A stretch of DNA of 64,000 bases from Saccharopolyspora rosea (GTDB taxonomy: Bacteria > Actinomycetota > Actinomycetes > Mycobacteriales > Pseudonocardiaceae). The stretch spans positions 4,340,001 to 4,404,000 of the forward strand of contig NZ_CP102826.1 of NCBI RefSeq assembly GCF_025643595.1, read 5' to 3'. Position numbers and translations under genes: made by a program. Positions within the stretch are counted from its first letter, which is position 1, and each line of letters starts with the position of its first letter. The notes under the pieces are model-generated. The model was not told the origin of the DNA. It ran no database searches and saw only the letters and a list, made by a program, of their open reading frames with translations. Positions 1-8,807 of the stretch are shown here, one piece after another.

Positions 1-1
1 G

Positions 2-688
2 GCCGCCGTGCTGCGCAACCGGATCGCGCTCGGCGGCCTGCCGCCGGGCACCCGGCTGCCGACCGAGCGGGAACTGGCCGCCTCGCTCGGTGTCAGCCGC
101 AACACGGTGCGCGAGGCGTTGCGCCGGCTCGCCGACGACGGGCTGGTGACCACCACGCTGGGACGTTCCGGCGGGACGCGGGTGCGCGAGGCTCCCCCGG
201 AACACGCGAGCCGGGAGTCGATCGCCGCCGGTTTCCGCCGCACCATCGAGGAGTACATGCAGTACCGCGCGGCGATCGAGCCGCTGGCGGCGCGGCTGGC
301 CGCCCGCAACGCCGAGCCCGCCGAGGTGCGCGAACTCGTCGGGTTGCTGCGCGAGCCGGCCCCGGACCTGGCGACCTACCACCGGCTGGACTCCCGGCTG
401 CACGCCTCGATCGCCCGCGCGAGCCGCAACTCCGTGCTGGGCGAGGCGGTCGAACGGGCCCGCGAGGAGATGTTCGTGCGCGGCAACGTGCTGTGGCTGC
501 GCACGAACTGGTCCGCGGTGTACCCCGGCGACGACGCGGTGCGCGACGCGTTCGGCGCCGAGCACCGGGAGGTCGTGGCGGCGATCGAGGCCGGTGACGC
601 CGACGCCGCCGAGGAGGCGATGCGCCGGCACCTGGCCGAAGCCCACCGGCAGTTCCTGCGGCTGCTGGACGCCCCCGAGCACGGTTGA
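2..688 (+). CDS. GntR-family regulator, FCD subfamily (5' end outside window)
   Basis: The frame is already open at base 2, so the gene probably starts left of the window; a GTG at 8 is the first visible start but would cut the first helix of the DNA-binding domain. The first ~60 visible residues are a GntR winged helix-turn-helix (ERELAASLGVSRNTVREAL). The remainder is an all-helical FCD ligand domain with the metal-site pattern seen in this family: Asp/His in DSRLHASIA, His in EHREVV and His in MRRHLAEAH. Such proteins repress catabolic operons and release DNA on binding an organic acid or its metal complex. The target operon is not visible; a decayed monooxygenase lies just downstream. Confidence 0.85.
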   Translation, partial: AAVLRNRIALGGLPPGTRLPTERELAASLGVSRNTVREALRRLADDGLVTTTLGRSGGTRVREAPPEHASRESIAAGFRRTIEEYMQYRAAIEPLAARLAARNAEPAEVRELVGLLREPAPDLATYHRLDSRLHASIARASRNSVLGEAVERAREEMFVRGNVLWLRTNWSAVYPGDDAVRDAFGAEHREVVAAIEAGDADAAEEAMRRHLAEAHRQFLRLLDAPEHG

Positions 689-717
689 CGCCGCGCACCG
701 CCGCGGGCGGAGTGCAA

Positions 718-881
718 CGACTCCGGGGACACGCCCCCGACTTCGCCGGGCGGGAACGCTTCGCCGGGCGCCTCGTGCACCCGCGGCACTGGCCCGCGGA
801 CCTGGACTGGACGGGTCGGCGGGGTGGTGGTCATCGGCGACCGCGGTGACGCTGGTGCCCGAACCGGTGCCGAGCAAGTGA
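718..881 (+). pseudogene. remnant of a flavin-containing (Baeyer-Villiger type) monooxygenase
   Basis: From about 727 the + strand reads HAPDFAGRERFAG then RLVHPRHWPADLDWTGRR, the stretch that precedes the second Rossmann fold of flavin-containing/Baeyer-Villiger monooxygenases. At about 816 the frame breaks: the expected VVVIG reading continues only after a 1-base shift, and SATAVTLVPEP resumes in yet another frame before a TGA at 879-881. The N-terminal FAD domain and everything after this ~50-residue stretch are absent. It is therefore a twice-frameshifted internal fragment, not an expressed gene. Family recognition rests on the motif order only. Confidence 0.55.
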
Positions 882-922
882 CCGTGCTCCGCGGTCTTCG
901 ACCGACGCGCGCCGCGGCGGAT

Positions 923-1786
923 TCAGTCCCGCAGCAGGGGCGCGGTGAGGCAGGTCGGGCCGCCGTCGCCCTTGACGGAGATCTCCGATCCCGCGTAGGT
1001 GTGCACCTCGCACCCGTGCGCCTCCAGGGCGGCGCGGGTGCGGGGGTTGCCCTCGACCATGACCACCACGCGCGGGCGCACGGCCAGGACGTTGCAGGCC
1101 ATGGTGGCGTACTCGGCGTCGTCGACGGGGACGATCGTGACCCCGCGCGCGTGCAGCTCCTCCACCAGCCGCACCGGGGCCAGCGGCAGGTGCACCGCGG
1201 CCAGGTCCGGCGCCAGCGGGGACAGGAACGACATCAGGTGCAGCACGTGCTCGGGTCCCTGGTCGTGCGGCACGTCGACCGAGGTGACGCGCACGCCTTC
1301 GGGTTCGACCAGCTCGGCGATCTGCCGGATGCCCTCGTCGTTGGTGCGGTAGCTGCGGCCGACCAGCAGGGTCTCGGCGTCCAGCCACACGAAGTCGCCG
1401 CCGTCGGCGCGGGCGTCGCCGGTGAGCCTGCCGAGGATCGGGACACCCGCCTTCTCGAACGCCTCGCCGAGCAGTTCGGGTTCGGCGCGGCGGATCGGTT
1501 TGGCCATCTCGAACAGGATGGCGCCACGCCCGGTGACCAGGGCCGGGTCCCGCGCGTAGGTGGCGTCGACCAGGCCGTCGACGGCCGGGGCGACCTCCAC
1601 CTCGCAGCCGAGATCAGCCAGCAGCCCGGCGAACCGCTCGTGCTGCCGCGCCAGCAGGTCGGGGTCGGGCTCGCGCCAGTCGGCGGCGGCGAAGTCGCCG
1701 GTCAGCGCCGGGGCGCGCAGCAGCACGCGGCGCAGTTCGGACGACATCGACCGCACCCCGAATTTTTGGGTCTTCGACAGGTCCAT
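923..1786 (-). CDS. dimethylarginine dimethylaminohydrolase (DDAH)-like amidinohydrolase
   Basis: 287 residues, usual for the DDAH branch of the guanidine-modifying (amidinotransferase-fold) enzymes, which hydrolyse N-omega-methylated arginines or related guanidines to citrulline plus an amine. Family features are in place: the nucleophilic Cys at residue 279 near the C-terminus (KGDGGPTCL), the general-base His at ~183 (HVLHLMS), and the substrate-binding DGGDFVW loop at ~128-134. An alternative start at Met14 (1747) would remove a poorly conserved leader; neither start has a strong ribosome site. It is monocistronic here, with no arginine-metabolism genes beside it. The exact substrate is not known. 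Confidence 0.85.
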   Translation of the reverse strand: MDLSKTQKFGVRSMSSELRRVLLRAPALTGDFAAADWREPDPDLLARQHERFAGLLADLGCEVEVAPAVDGLVDATYARDPALVTGRGAILFEMAKPIRRAEPELLGEAFEKAGVPILGRLTGDARADGGDFVWLDAETLLVGRSYRTNDEGIRQIAELVEPEGVRVTSVDVPHDQGPEHVLHLMSFLSPLAPDLAAVHLPLAPVRLVEELHARGVTIVPVDDAEYATMACNVLAVRPRVVVMVEGNPRTRAALEAHGCEVHTYAGSEISVKGDGGPTCLTAPLLRD

Positions 1787-2014
1787 TTCACGGAGCGTAG
1801 CGAGGGGCGCACGACACCGTCAAGACGCGACCGAGCGACCGTTCGAGTTCCGGATGCCGCAAGCGTTCGCTCGTGCGTCGAAAGCTCCTGCGGGGAACGG
1901 AAAGTCGAACAAAGACTTGACGGTCCATTGAGGACTTATGGCCCTGTCGCCCGGGAGACCGAGCGGCGTTCAATGGGCGTTTTCGTGCCACGACCGCGAA
2001 GGACGGTGAGGGCG
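1787..2014. other. intergenic region between DDAH-like gene and secreted-protein gene
   Basis: 228 bases between divergently oriented genes. They must hold both promoters, but no convincing -35/-10 pair stands out; TTGACG near 1917 is the best single hexamer. No structured RNA or repeat was recognised. Confidence 0.4.
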
Positions 2015-2362
2015 ATGCGCAAGAAGACCCGGGTACTGCTCGGAACGGCGCTGATGGCGGCCCTGCTGGCGTTCTCGCCGCTGGGCATCGCCCAGGCATC
2101 GGCGGCACACGTGCCGGCGCGCAGCTCGGCCACCGCACTGCAACCGCAGATCGGGTGGCAGTACCACCAGGGCTTCCGCGTCGGCTACCGCTGGGGGCAC
2201 GCCGACGGCTGGGCCGACGGCCGCTTCTGCAACCACATCCTCGGCCATCGCGACACGTTCCACCTGGAGCGGTTCCGCCGCAACGACTTCGAGCGCGGCT
2301 GGGAGGACGGCTACTCCCGCGGCTACGACTCGGGCTTCTGGGCCTCCTGCCACCGCCACTGA
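2015..2362 (+). CDS. small secreted Gly/aromatic-rich protein of unknown function
   Basis: 115 residues. Residues 1-30 form a signal peptide: basic MRKKTR, a hydrophobic core, and an ASA signal-peptidase I site. The mature part is built from short aromatic-Gly units (QGFRVGYRWGHADGWADG near 52-69, then RGWEDGYSRGYDSGFW near 95-109) and has two cysteines (72 and 112) that could form a disulfide once exported. A purine-rich stretch precedes the ATG; an in-frame GTG at 2006 is a possible alternative start. No domain was recognised. The gene converges on a diguanylate-cyclase gene and shares no operon. Confidence 0.65.
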   Translation: MRKKTRVLLGTALMAALLAFSPLGIAQASAAHVPARSSATALQPQIGWQYHQGFRVGYRWGHADGWADGRFCNHILGHRDTFHLERFRRNDFERGWEDGYSRGYDSGFWASCHRH

Positions 2363-2399
2363 GGAACCCGTGGTGCGCGGCGCCGCCGGGGACCGGGCG

Positions 2400-3632
2400 T
2401 CACTGCTGGTCCGAGCGGCGGCGCCGCTTGCGGGAGTACATCTCCCGGTCGGCGACGTCGAGCAGCCGCTCCGGCGAATCCTGCGGGTCGGCGGTGACGG
2501 CGTGGCCGACGCTGGCGCTGAGCCGCACCGACGTGCCGTGCACCACGGCCTCGGTGTTCAGCCGCCGTTCGACCCGGTCGCGCAACGCGTGCGCCGCGTT
2601 CTCGTCGGCCAGCATGCTGACCACCACGAACTCGTCACCGCCCAGGCGGGCCACGGTGTCGCCGGCCCGCACCGCCAGTTGCAGCTCCCGCGCCGCGGCG
2701 ATGAGCAGCTGGTCGCCCGCCGCGTGCCCGTAGCGGTCGTTGACCGGCTTGAGCCGGTCCAGGTCGACCAGCACCACCGCCAGCACCGCGTCGCCCCGCT
2801 CCAGCTGCTGCAACCCCTGCTCCAGCCGGTCGGAGAGCAGGGCGCGGTTCGCCAGGCCGGTCAGCGGGTCGTGCAGCGCCAGGTGCGCCAGGTGCGCGTC
2901 GACGAGCCGCTGTTCGCCGATGTCCTCGTACTGGCTGACCACGTAGGCCGGGCTGCCGTCGACCCCCGGGACCGTCGTCGCGCGGATCATGACCCAGATC
3001 GGGTGCCCCTGCTTGTGCCGGTAGCGCTTCTCCAGGGTCACCGCGTCCGCGCGGCCCTCGATGAGGTCCGCCAGCGAGTCGAAGCTCTGCGGCTCGTCGC
3101 CCTCGTACGTGATGTCGGTGAACGACATGCCCAGCAGCTCGTCGCGGTCGTAGCCGAGCATCGCGCACAGGGCGTCGTTGACCGCCGTCCACACGCCCTT
3201 GAGGTCGACCACCGCCATGCCGATGGGCGCGTTGGCGAAGCTGCGCTGCCACAGCAGCTCCGCTTCGCGGCGCGCGGTGATGTCCTGGAACTGGGACAGG
3301 AAGTAGCGCGGGGTCCCGTCCTCGTCGCAGACCACCGACCGGGCCACCAGCACCCACACGACACCACCGTCGGGACGCAGGTACCGCTTCTCCAACGGCT
3401 GGTCGGAAGGCAGCGGACCCTCCGGGTCGACGTCGTCGGGATGCGTCACGTCGCGGTAGTCGCGGCCCTCCAACTCGTGGGGTTGGTAGCCCAGCAGCCG
3501 GCACAACGTGGCGTTGACGTGCAGGTAGCGACCCTGCAAGTCCATGATCGCCATCGCGCCCGCGGCCTGGTCGAACACCCGCCGCCAGTCCTCCCCGGAT
3601 CGCATGAGACACGCACGATAACGACCCCTCAC
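2400..3632 (-). CDS. PAS-PAS-GGDEF diguanylate cyclase
   Basis: 410 residues without membrane segments. Two PAS sensor domains (about 15-120 and 130-240, each ending in a PAC-type stretch such as YFLSQFQDITARR) precede a GGDEF domain (about 245-405). The catalytic signature GGDEF is intact at 331-335, and an RxxD product-inhibition site (RAGD, 322-325) sits the canonical five residues upstream, so the enzyme should make cyclic di-GMP and be feedback-inhibited. There is no EAL domain. The PAS ligands cannot be told from sequence. A second Met at residue 10 is an alternative start. The gene stands alone. Confidence 0.92.
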   Translation of the reverse strand: MRGRYRACLMRSGEDWRRVFDQAAGAMAIMDLQGRYLHVNATLCRLLGYQPHELEGRDYRDVTHPDDVDPEGPLPSDQPLEKRYLRPDGGVVWVLVARSVVCDEDGTPRYFLSQFQDITARREAELLWQRSFANAPIGMAVVDLKGVWTAVNDALCAMLGYDRDELLGMSFTDITYEGDEPQSFDSLADLIEGRADAVTLEKRYRHKQGHPIWVMIRATTVPGVDGSPAYVVSQYEDIGEQRLVDAHLAHLALHDPLTGLANRALLSDRLEQGLQQLERGDAVLAVVLVDLDRLKPVNDRYGHAAGDQLLIAAARELQLAVRAGDTVARLGGDEFVVVSMLADENAAHALRDRVERRLNTEAVVHGTSVRLSASVGHAVTADPQDSPERLLDVADREMYSRKRRRRSDQQ

Positions 3633-3679
3633 TCAGGCCGCACCAGCAACCCGGCGGTTTCGGAGGACGGGCACCCGGC

Positions 3680-4966
3680 TCAGGCGTCGCCTCGGTTCAT
3701 CGCCAGCAGCCGGTCCAGCACCGCCGGGGAAGCCTTGACGCCGTCGTGCTCGTACTCGTTGGTGACCCACGTGCGGGCCCCGCGGACCCGCCCCGCCGAC
3801 TCCAGCGCCTGATCGCGGTCGACGTACATGTCGTCGTGGTAGACCGCCGCGGCGACCGGGACGTCGTTGCGGGCCAGCCGGTCCAGGTCGTACAGGGCGG
3901 GCCAGTCCCGCCGGTGCGCGAGCAGATCGGCGGCCTCCCGCAGCGGCACCAGCGCCGGGTCCTGCTCGAACATCCAGGGGTAGATCATCTCGCCGGTGAA
4001 CTCGACCCGGCCGCCGCGCGAGAGGTCGAACCGGTCGAACTCGCCGCGCACCCGGTGCGCCGACCAGCGCGAGGCACCGCCCTGGCAGTAGATCGACTCG
4101 TGCAGCACGGCGTACAGCGGACGTTCGGCGAACGAGACCACCGCGTCCACCCCGCGCAGGAAGGTGTCCGAGAGCTCGGGCCCGCGCGGGCCCGGGACGA
4201 ACGCCTCCTCCAGCAGGTAGTGCAACGCGTCGAAGCGGGCGCCCTGGCCGAACTGGATGCCGAGGGTCTGGAACCGCTCGGGCGTCAGCCGTTCGCCGGT
4301 GGGCATCCGCACGTCGTGCTCGGCGAGGTGGTCGACGACGCGCCGGGCGAGGTCGACGTCGCCCGGGTAACGCGCGTAGTAGGCGTCGTTCTTGGCCAGC
4401 ACCCGCGGGTAGGCGGCGCGGTAGACGTCGTCGGCGTGGCCGGTCAACGTGGGGATGCCACCGGTGATCAGCACCTGCCGAAGGCCGTGCGGGGCCGTCG
4501 ACAAGTAGGTCAGCGCGCAGAACCCGCCGAAGCTCTGCCCGAGCACCGACCACGGCTCCTCGCCGATCAGCCGTTCGCGCAGCACCTCGGCGTCCCGCAC
4601 GATCGAGTCGGCGCGCAGCAGGCCCAGGTGCTCGGCCTGCTCGCGCGGTCCCATCCCGGCCAGGGTGGTGCGGTTGGCCGGAGTGCTGCGCCCGGTGCCG
4701 CGCTGGTCGAGCAACAGCACCCGGTGGTCGCGCAGCGCGCGGCCCAGCCACGCGCTGGTGCTCAGCGGGCGTTCCGCCTTGCCGCCCGGACCGCCCTGGA
4801 AGTACACCAGCCACGGCAGCCGGTCGTCCTCCTTGCCCGGCGCCACCACCTCCCGGCCGAACACCTCGATCTCCGGCGACTCCGGGTCGCCGTGCCGCAG
4901 CGGGACCCGGAACACGTGGTCCCGGGCGACGAGGCCGGGACGGCGGTAGGTGGTGACCACGGACAT
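3680..4966 (-). CDS. alpha/beta-hydrolase peptidase, S33 (prolyl aminopeptidase-like)
   Basis: 428 residues, cytoplasmic, typical of the long S33 'proline iminopeptidase' branch. The oxyanion-hole loop QGGPGG is at ~57-62 and the nucleophile elbow GQSFGG at 143-148 gives Ser145. The DQRGTGRS motif at ~87-94, diagnostic of prolyl aminopeptidases, is present. These enzymes release N-terminal proline or other residues from short peptides. It lies 85 bases downstream of an M29-like enzyme, itself behind an OPT transporter and IclR regulator on the same strand, which suggests it digests imported peptides. Confidence 0.88.
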   Translation of the reverse strand: MSVVTTYRRPGLVARDHVFRVPLRHGDPESPEIEVFGREVVAPGKEDDRLPWLVYFQGGPGGKAERPLSTSAWLGRALRDHRVLLLDQRGTGRSTPANRTTLAGMGPREQAEHLGLLRADSIVRDAEVLRERLIGEEPWSVLGQSFGGFCALTYLSTAPHGLRQVLITGGIPTLTGHADDVYRAAYPRVLAKNDAYYARYPGDVDLARRVVDHLAEHDVRMPTGERLTPERFQTLGIQFGQGARFDALHYLLEEAFVPGPRGPELSDTFLRGVDAVVSFAERPLYAVLHESIYCQGGASRWSAHRVRGEFDRFDLSRGGRVEFTGEMIYPWMFEQDPALVPLREAADLLAHRRDWPALYDLDRLARNDVPVAAAVYHDDMYVDRDQALESAGRVRGARTWVTNEYEHDGVKASPAVLDRLLAMNRGDA

Positions 4967-5051
4967 GCGCGCACTCCTGACGTTGTCGTCGAACTCGTTC
5001 TGCGGGGCGGCCGGGCGGGGTTCGGCGCCGGAACCCCCGCCCGGCTCGCGG

Positions 5052-6116
5052 TCAGTAGCCCGGGGCGCCGATCTCGCGGCAGATCTCGACCAGCTCGGGG
5101 TGGACGTAGCGGCCGTGCTCCTCGATCGGTTCGCCGTCGAGGTGGATCGACGGGCCGAGCACGCTGCCGTCGGTGTGCGCCGCGGCGACCCACGGTTCGC
5201 CGCCGATCCAGGCGCCCTTGGTGCCGATGCCGATCTCCACGCAGCCGAAGACCCGCTCGTCCTCGACGATGCGACCGGTCGGCTGGAGCACGCCCGGGTT
5301 GAAGCCCAGCGACCAGTGCGCCAGCCGGAACATGTTCGGGTCGTCGAAGGACTCCATCCAGGCGCGGAAGACGTCGGCGTCGCGGTCCCCGCTGATCTCG
5401 GTGACCACGCCGTTGGCCACCGCGCAGCGCACCGGGGAGCGCAGCAGACCGATGTCGGCCGGCGGCCACAGGGCGCCGTCGAACACCAGCACGCCGTTCT
5501 GCGTCTCCTCGACCGGGTTCCACGAGATCTGCCCGGACAGCATGACCGTCTCGCCCGGTTTCTCGGCGGGCTTGCCGCGCAGGTTGATCGGGCGGCCCTG
5601 GTTCCGGCCGACCAGGTCGGTGCCGTTGGCCGCGGTGATGCGCACCTCGTCGGCGTTCTCCAGCAGCCGCACGAGGGCGCGGCCCAGCCGCATCACGCCC
5701 TCGAAGTCGGGACGGCCGATGGTGTCGACCAGCATCGGCACGTCCATGCCGGTGACGTTGGTGTAGCGCACGCCGTTGGCGATGGCGGCGCGGAACGCGT
5801 CGCTGTGCATGATGTAGGCGAGGCTGAACTCGATCCACACGTCCGCCGCGGCGACCGCCCCGGCCACCGGCGACGGCGGTTCCATCGCCGAGCTCGGCCG
5901 CGTCTCGTACCAGACCACGGTGGGCACCGCACCGGCCGCGGCGACCGCTTGGGCGGTCAACTCGACGACCCGGCGGTCGGTCGAGGTGTCCCCGGTGATG
6001 ATCACCTGCTCCCCCGGCTTGACGAGCATGATCTGCTCGACCAGCTTGCGGGCCCCGACCGCGGCTTCCCAGGACAGGTACTCCGGCCGCGATTCGACTC
6101 GGCTGACGACCTCCAC
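5052..6116 (-). CDS. M29-type aminopeptidase / NicX-like metalloenzyme
   Basis: 354 residues, resembling the aminopeptidase T (M29) superfamily, which also contains 2,5-dihydroxypyridine dioxygenases of the NicX type. The chosen GTG at 6116 has a GGAGG ribosome site 7 bases upstream; the frame stays open much further upstream by chance. Conserved-looking blocks include HSDAFRAAIANGVRYTNVTG and the C-terminal GxGTKGAWIGGEPWVAAAHTDG region rich in His, Asp and Glu that could bind metal. It follows an OPT transporter by 35 bases, so peptide hydrolysis is the simplest reading; ring-cleaving dioxygenase activity cannot be excluded. Confidence 0.75.
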   Translation of the reverse strand: MEVVSRVESRPEYLSWEAAVGARKLVEQIMLVKPGEQVIITGDTSTDRRVVELTAQAVAAAGAVPTVVWYETRPSSAMEPPSPVAGAVAAADVWIEFSLAYIMHSDAFRAAIANGVRYTNVTGMDVPMLVDTIGRPDFEGVMRLGRALVRLLENADEVRITAANGTDLVGRNQGRPINLRGKPAEKPGETVMLSGQISWNPVEETQNGVLVFDGALWPPADIGLLRSPVRCAVANGVVTEISGDRDADVFRAWMESFDDPNMFRLAHWSLGFNPGVLQPTGRIVEDERVFGCVEIGIGTKGAWIGGEPWVAAAHTDGSVLGPSIHLDGEPIEEHGRYVHPELVEICREIGAPGY

Positions 6117-6151
6117 TGCTGTTCCTCCATCACTTCTCTCGAAAGGCGACG

Positions 6152-7768
6152 CTATTTCTTCGCGTCGAAGATGCGGCTGGTCGAGTACAGGGCGTCGCCG
6201 GCGATGAGGCCCGCTCCGACCAGGTTGAGGTCCTCGTCGGCGGAGCTGCCGCGCCACCGCCGGTAGAGCACCCGGACCAGCAGGGCGCCGAACACCAGCC
6301 AGCACGCCTGCGGGGTCACGATGAGCAGACCGGTCGCCAGCAGCACCCCCATCTGCCGGTTCGGTCCGCCCAGCAGCTGGATCAGCGCGCCGGGCACGGC
6401 CCACAGCAGCAGCGTGACCAGCACGTTCGGATCGTCGAGACCGGCGTGGATGGTCGCCGCGTACACCTTGGCCACCGGCGGCAGCAGCCCGTCGCCGAAG
6501 TACGCCCGCCAGGACACCGCGACGGCGACGGTGGCGACGGCGAAACCCACCAGCGTGGCCAGGTACTGCTGGAAGCGGCCGGAGCGCTCGAAGGCGTCGT
6601 AGGGGCGGTGGTCGCGGCGCAGCAGCCAACCGGCCTTGAGGTCGTACCCCATGTCGGCGAACGCGGGCCCGGTGGCCGAGGTGTAGCCGACGAACAGCGC
6701 CAGCGGCACCGCGGGCACGCCCAGCAGCAGCCCGAGCACCAGGAAGATCAGCGTCACCGCGAACGCGGGGAACCAGCCGGAGTGCATCGCGGCCAGCCCC
6801 ACGATCAGCTCGTGGACCACCGCGGCGAGCGCGGCCACCAGGATCCAGCCGAGCAGACCGGGCAGCGACATGTCGGCGATGAGGCCGCCCGCCAGCGCCA
6901 CCACGGCGGCGCCGACGACGAACAGCACGTAGCCCTCCAGCACGCCGCGGCGCAACTGCCGCTCGTCGACCTGCGGGACGGTGCTCGGGTCGACGTCCTC
7001 GGCCGGGGCGGAGGTGCCGCCGCGGCGGCGGAACATCAGGAACGCGGCCTGGCCGAGCGCCACCAGCCCGGCGCCGATCATCACGCCGTGCGGGATGTAC
7101 AGGTCGTTGAGGTCGACGCCGAACCAGGTCGGGCTGTACTGGCTGAACAGCAGGCCTACGCCGAACATCGACAGCGCCCACACGTTGCCGATGAACGCCA
7201 CGCCCGCCGCCGACACCGGCAGCTTGACCAGCGAACCGAGGAAGCCGACGACGGCGCCCCCGGCCAGGACCGCCGCGCGCCGGCCGCCCTTGTCGCCGGC
7301 GATGATGGTGTCGGCCGCGGCCACCCCGGGCGGCCAGGCGGCCTGCGCGGGCAGCAGCCGGGAGTGGAACAGCCGGTACAGCACGAAGGAGTCGGCCAGC
7401 AGGCCGACGACGACGCCGCCGAACACCGGCCACACCAGGTCCGCGCGGCCGAAGGCGAACGGCACCGCGATCGGTGCCAGCAGCGAGTTGGCGGCGGCGA
7501 AGGTCGCGCCGGACACCGCGCTCTGCACGAGGTTCTGCCGGTGCACCGACCGCATCCGGCGCAGCCCGGCGAGGTTGATCCGGCCGATGATCATCGCGAT
7601 GAGCGCGCCGATCACCGAGGTGTTCGCCGAGATCCCGAGGGTGGTGATCAGGTGCATTCCGATGATGGCGCCGACCACCGACAGCACGGCGGTGATGACC
7701 AGCACCGTCGGCTCGAACGCCCGGGGGTGGGCGCGCTCGGTTCCGGCCAGGGGGTCGCGGAGGGTCAT
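6152..7768 (-). CDS. OPT-family oligopeptide or metal-chelate transporter
   Basis: 538 residues, almost entirely hydrophobic, with about 14 predicted transmembrane segments as in the OPT family (proton-coupled import of oligopeptides or metal-nicotianamine/siderophore conjugates). Characteristic loops include AANSLLAPIAVPFAFGRADL and the segment around LLPAQAAWPPGVAAADT. Its ATG overlaps the stop codon of the upstream IclR gene (ATGA), implying translational coupling. Downstream, in order, are the M29-like enzyme and the S33 peptidase, so the four genes look like one regulator-uptake-hydrolysis operon. Confidence 0.9.
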   Translation of the reverse strand: MTLRDPLAGTERAHPRAFEPTVLVITAVLSVVGAIIGMHLITTLGISANTSVIGALIAMIIGRINLAGLRRMRSVHRQNLVQSAVSGATFAAANSLLAPIAVPFAFGRADLVWPVFGGVVVGLLADSFVLYRLFHSRLLPAQAAWPPGVAAADTIIAGDKGGRRAAVLAGGAVVGFLGSLVKLPVSAAGVAFIGNVWALSMFGVGLLFSQYSPTWFGVDLNDLYIPHGVMIGAGLVALGQAAFLMFRRRGGTSAPAEDVDPSTVPQVDERQLRRGVLEGYVLFVVGAAVVALAGGLIADMSLPGLLGWILVAALAAVVHELIVGLAAMHSGWFPAFAVTLIFLVLGLLLGVPAVPLALFVGYTSATGPAFADMGYDLKAGWLLRRDHRPYDAFERSGRFQQYLATLVGFAVATVAVAVSWRAYFGDGLLPPVAKVYAATIHAGLDDPNVLVTLLLWAVPGALIQLLGGPNRQMGVLLATGLLIVTPQACWLVFGALLVRVLYRRWRGSSADEDLNLVGAGLIAGDALYSTSRIFDAKK

Positions 7769-8556
7769 GGACAGCCTTTCGCGGACGTGGGGTCGCGGTG
7801 CTCAAGGCCCAATCGGCGGGACAGGTCCTCGGCCGCCGCGCGCAGCGGGGCGACCAGCTCGTCGATCCGGTCGGAGACGCGTTCGGCCGGTCCGATCAAC
7901 GTCATCGACGCCACGGTGGCACCGGACAGGGGCAGCGGCACCGCGACGGCGCCGACGTTGGCGTCGAACTCGCCGCGGGAGACCGACAGCCCGGCCTCGC
8001 GGACCTGCTGCCAGCGCTGTTCCAGTTCGGCGTAGCTGGTCGGGGTGTTCGGGGTGTAGCGGGTCAGGGGTTCGGGGCCGAACAGTTCGCGGACCTCCTC
8101 GGCGGGTTGTCCGGCGAACAGCGCGTGCCCGGAACACCCGGCGTGCCCGGGCATCACGTGCCCGACGACCGCCGTGTAGCTCAGCGGTCCGCGGGCGTCG
8201 ACCGCGGCCACCGTGCGGTAGGAGCCGCCGTGCGCGACGTTGAGCACGGCGCTCTCCCCGGTCTCGCGGGCGAGTCCGGCCAGCACGGGCCTGGCCAGCA
8301 GGCTCATCGCGCCGCCGCGTTCGGCGACGCGGGCCAGCTGCGCGACCGCGGGACCCAGCCGGTAGCGGCGGGTTTCCGGATCGGCCAGGACGAAGCCGCG
8401 GGCCGCCAGGGTCGCCAGCAGCCGTTGCGCGACCGACTTGTCCAGGCCGAGCTCGCGGGCGAGTTCGCTGACGCCCCACTCGGGGCGGGCGTCGCTGAAG
8501 GAGAGCAGCACCTGCAGCGCGCGATCCGCGGTCTGCAGCACTCCCGAGCTCGCCAC
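7765..8556 (-). CDS. IclR-family regulator of the peptide-uptake operon
   Basis: 263 residues with an N-terminal winged helix (about 8-70; ELARELGLDKSVAQRLLATL is the helix-turn-helix) and a C-terminal effector domain (GHALFAGQP region). The GTG at 8556 was chosen because GGAGG lies six bases upstream; an upstream GTG at 8580 lacks a ribosome site. The stop overlaps the start of the OPT transporter, so it is co-transcribed with its likely targets and probably autoregulates from the 8557-8807 intergenic region. Confidence 0.88.
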   Translation of the reverse strand: MASSGVLQTADRALQVLLSFSDARPEWGVSELARELGLDKSVAQRLLATLAARGFVLADPETRRYRLGPAVAQLARVAERGGAMSLLARPVLAGLARETGESAVLNVAHGGSYRTVAAVDARGPLSYTAVVGHVMPGHAGCSGHALFAGQPAEEVRELFGPEPLTRYTPNTPTSYAELEQRWQQVREAGLSVSRGEFDANVGAVAVPLPLSGATVASMTLIGPAERVSDRIDELVAPLRAAAEDLSRRLGLEHRDPTSAKGCP

Positions 8557-8807
8557 CGGATCCTCCGTTGCTATATTCACAACGGTGTCGCTATTTGCGC
8601 ACCGATGCGGGATACAGTGCGACTCGTCACGCGGTTTGTCAATACCGCGATTTCCGCGAAAGACCGCGCACTCCGCGTGACCGTCCACTGTGGTCGAACC
8701 GGGGAACATGAAAGTCCATTGTGGATCGCCACATCCGGTGGGCCGCGCTGCGCCCGGATGGACGTCAACCGTTCTGCTGCCGCGCCGCACCCCGTACTCT
8801 GGGACCC
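8557..8807. promoter_or_regulatory. divergent control region between IclR and TetR genes
   Basis: 251 bases separating divergent regulators. An AT-richer patch at about 8570-8600 holds two similar words, GCTATATT and GCTATTTG, about 18 bases apart, a plausible IclR site. Two copies of a short palindrome, TCCACTGTGG (8684-8693) and TCCATTGTGGA (8715-8725), lie further right. TACTCT at 8795-8800, just before the TetR GTG, could be a -10 element for a leaderless message. None is tested. Confidence 0.35.

Noticed and set aside
5052..7805. A 917-residue protein spanning the M29-like gene and the OPT gene
   Set aside because: A GTG with GGAGG at 6116 starts the M29-like protein; upstream the frame is Arg-rich shadow of the transporter gene.
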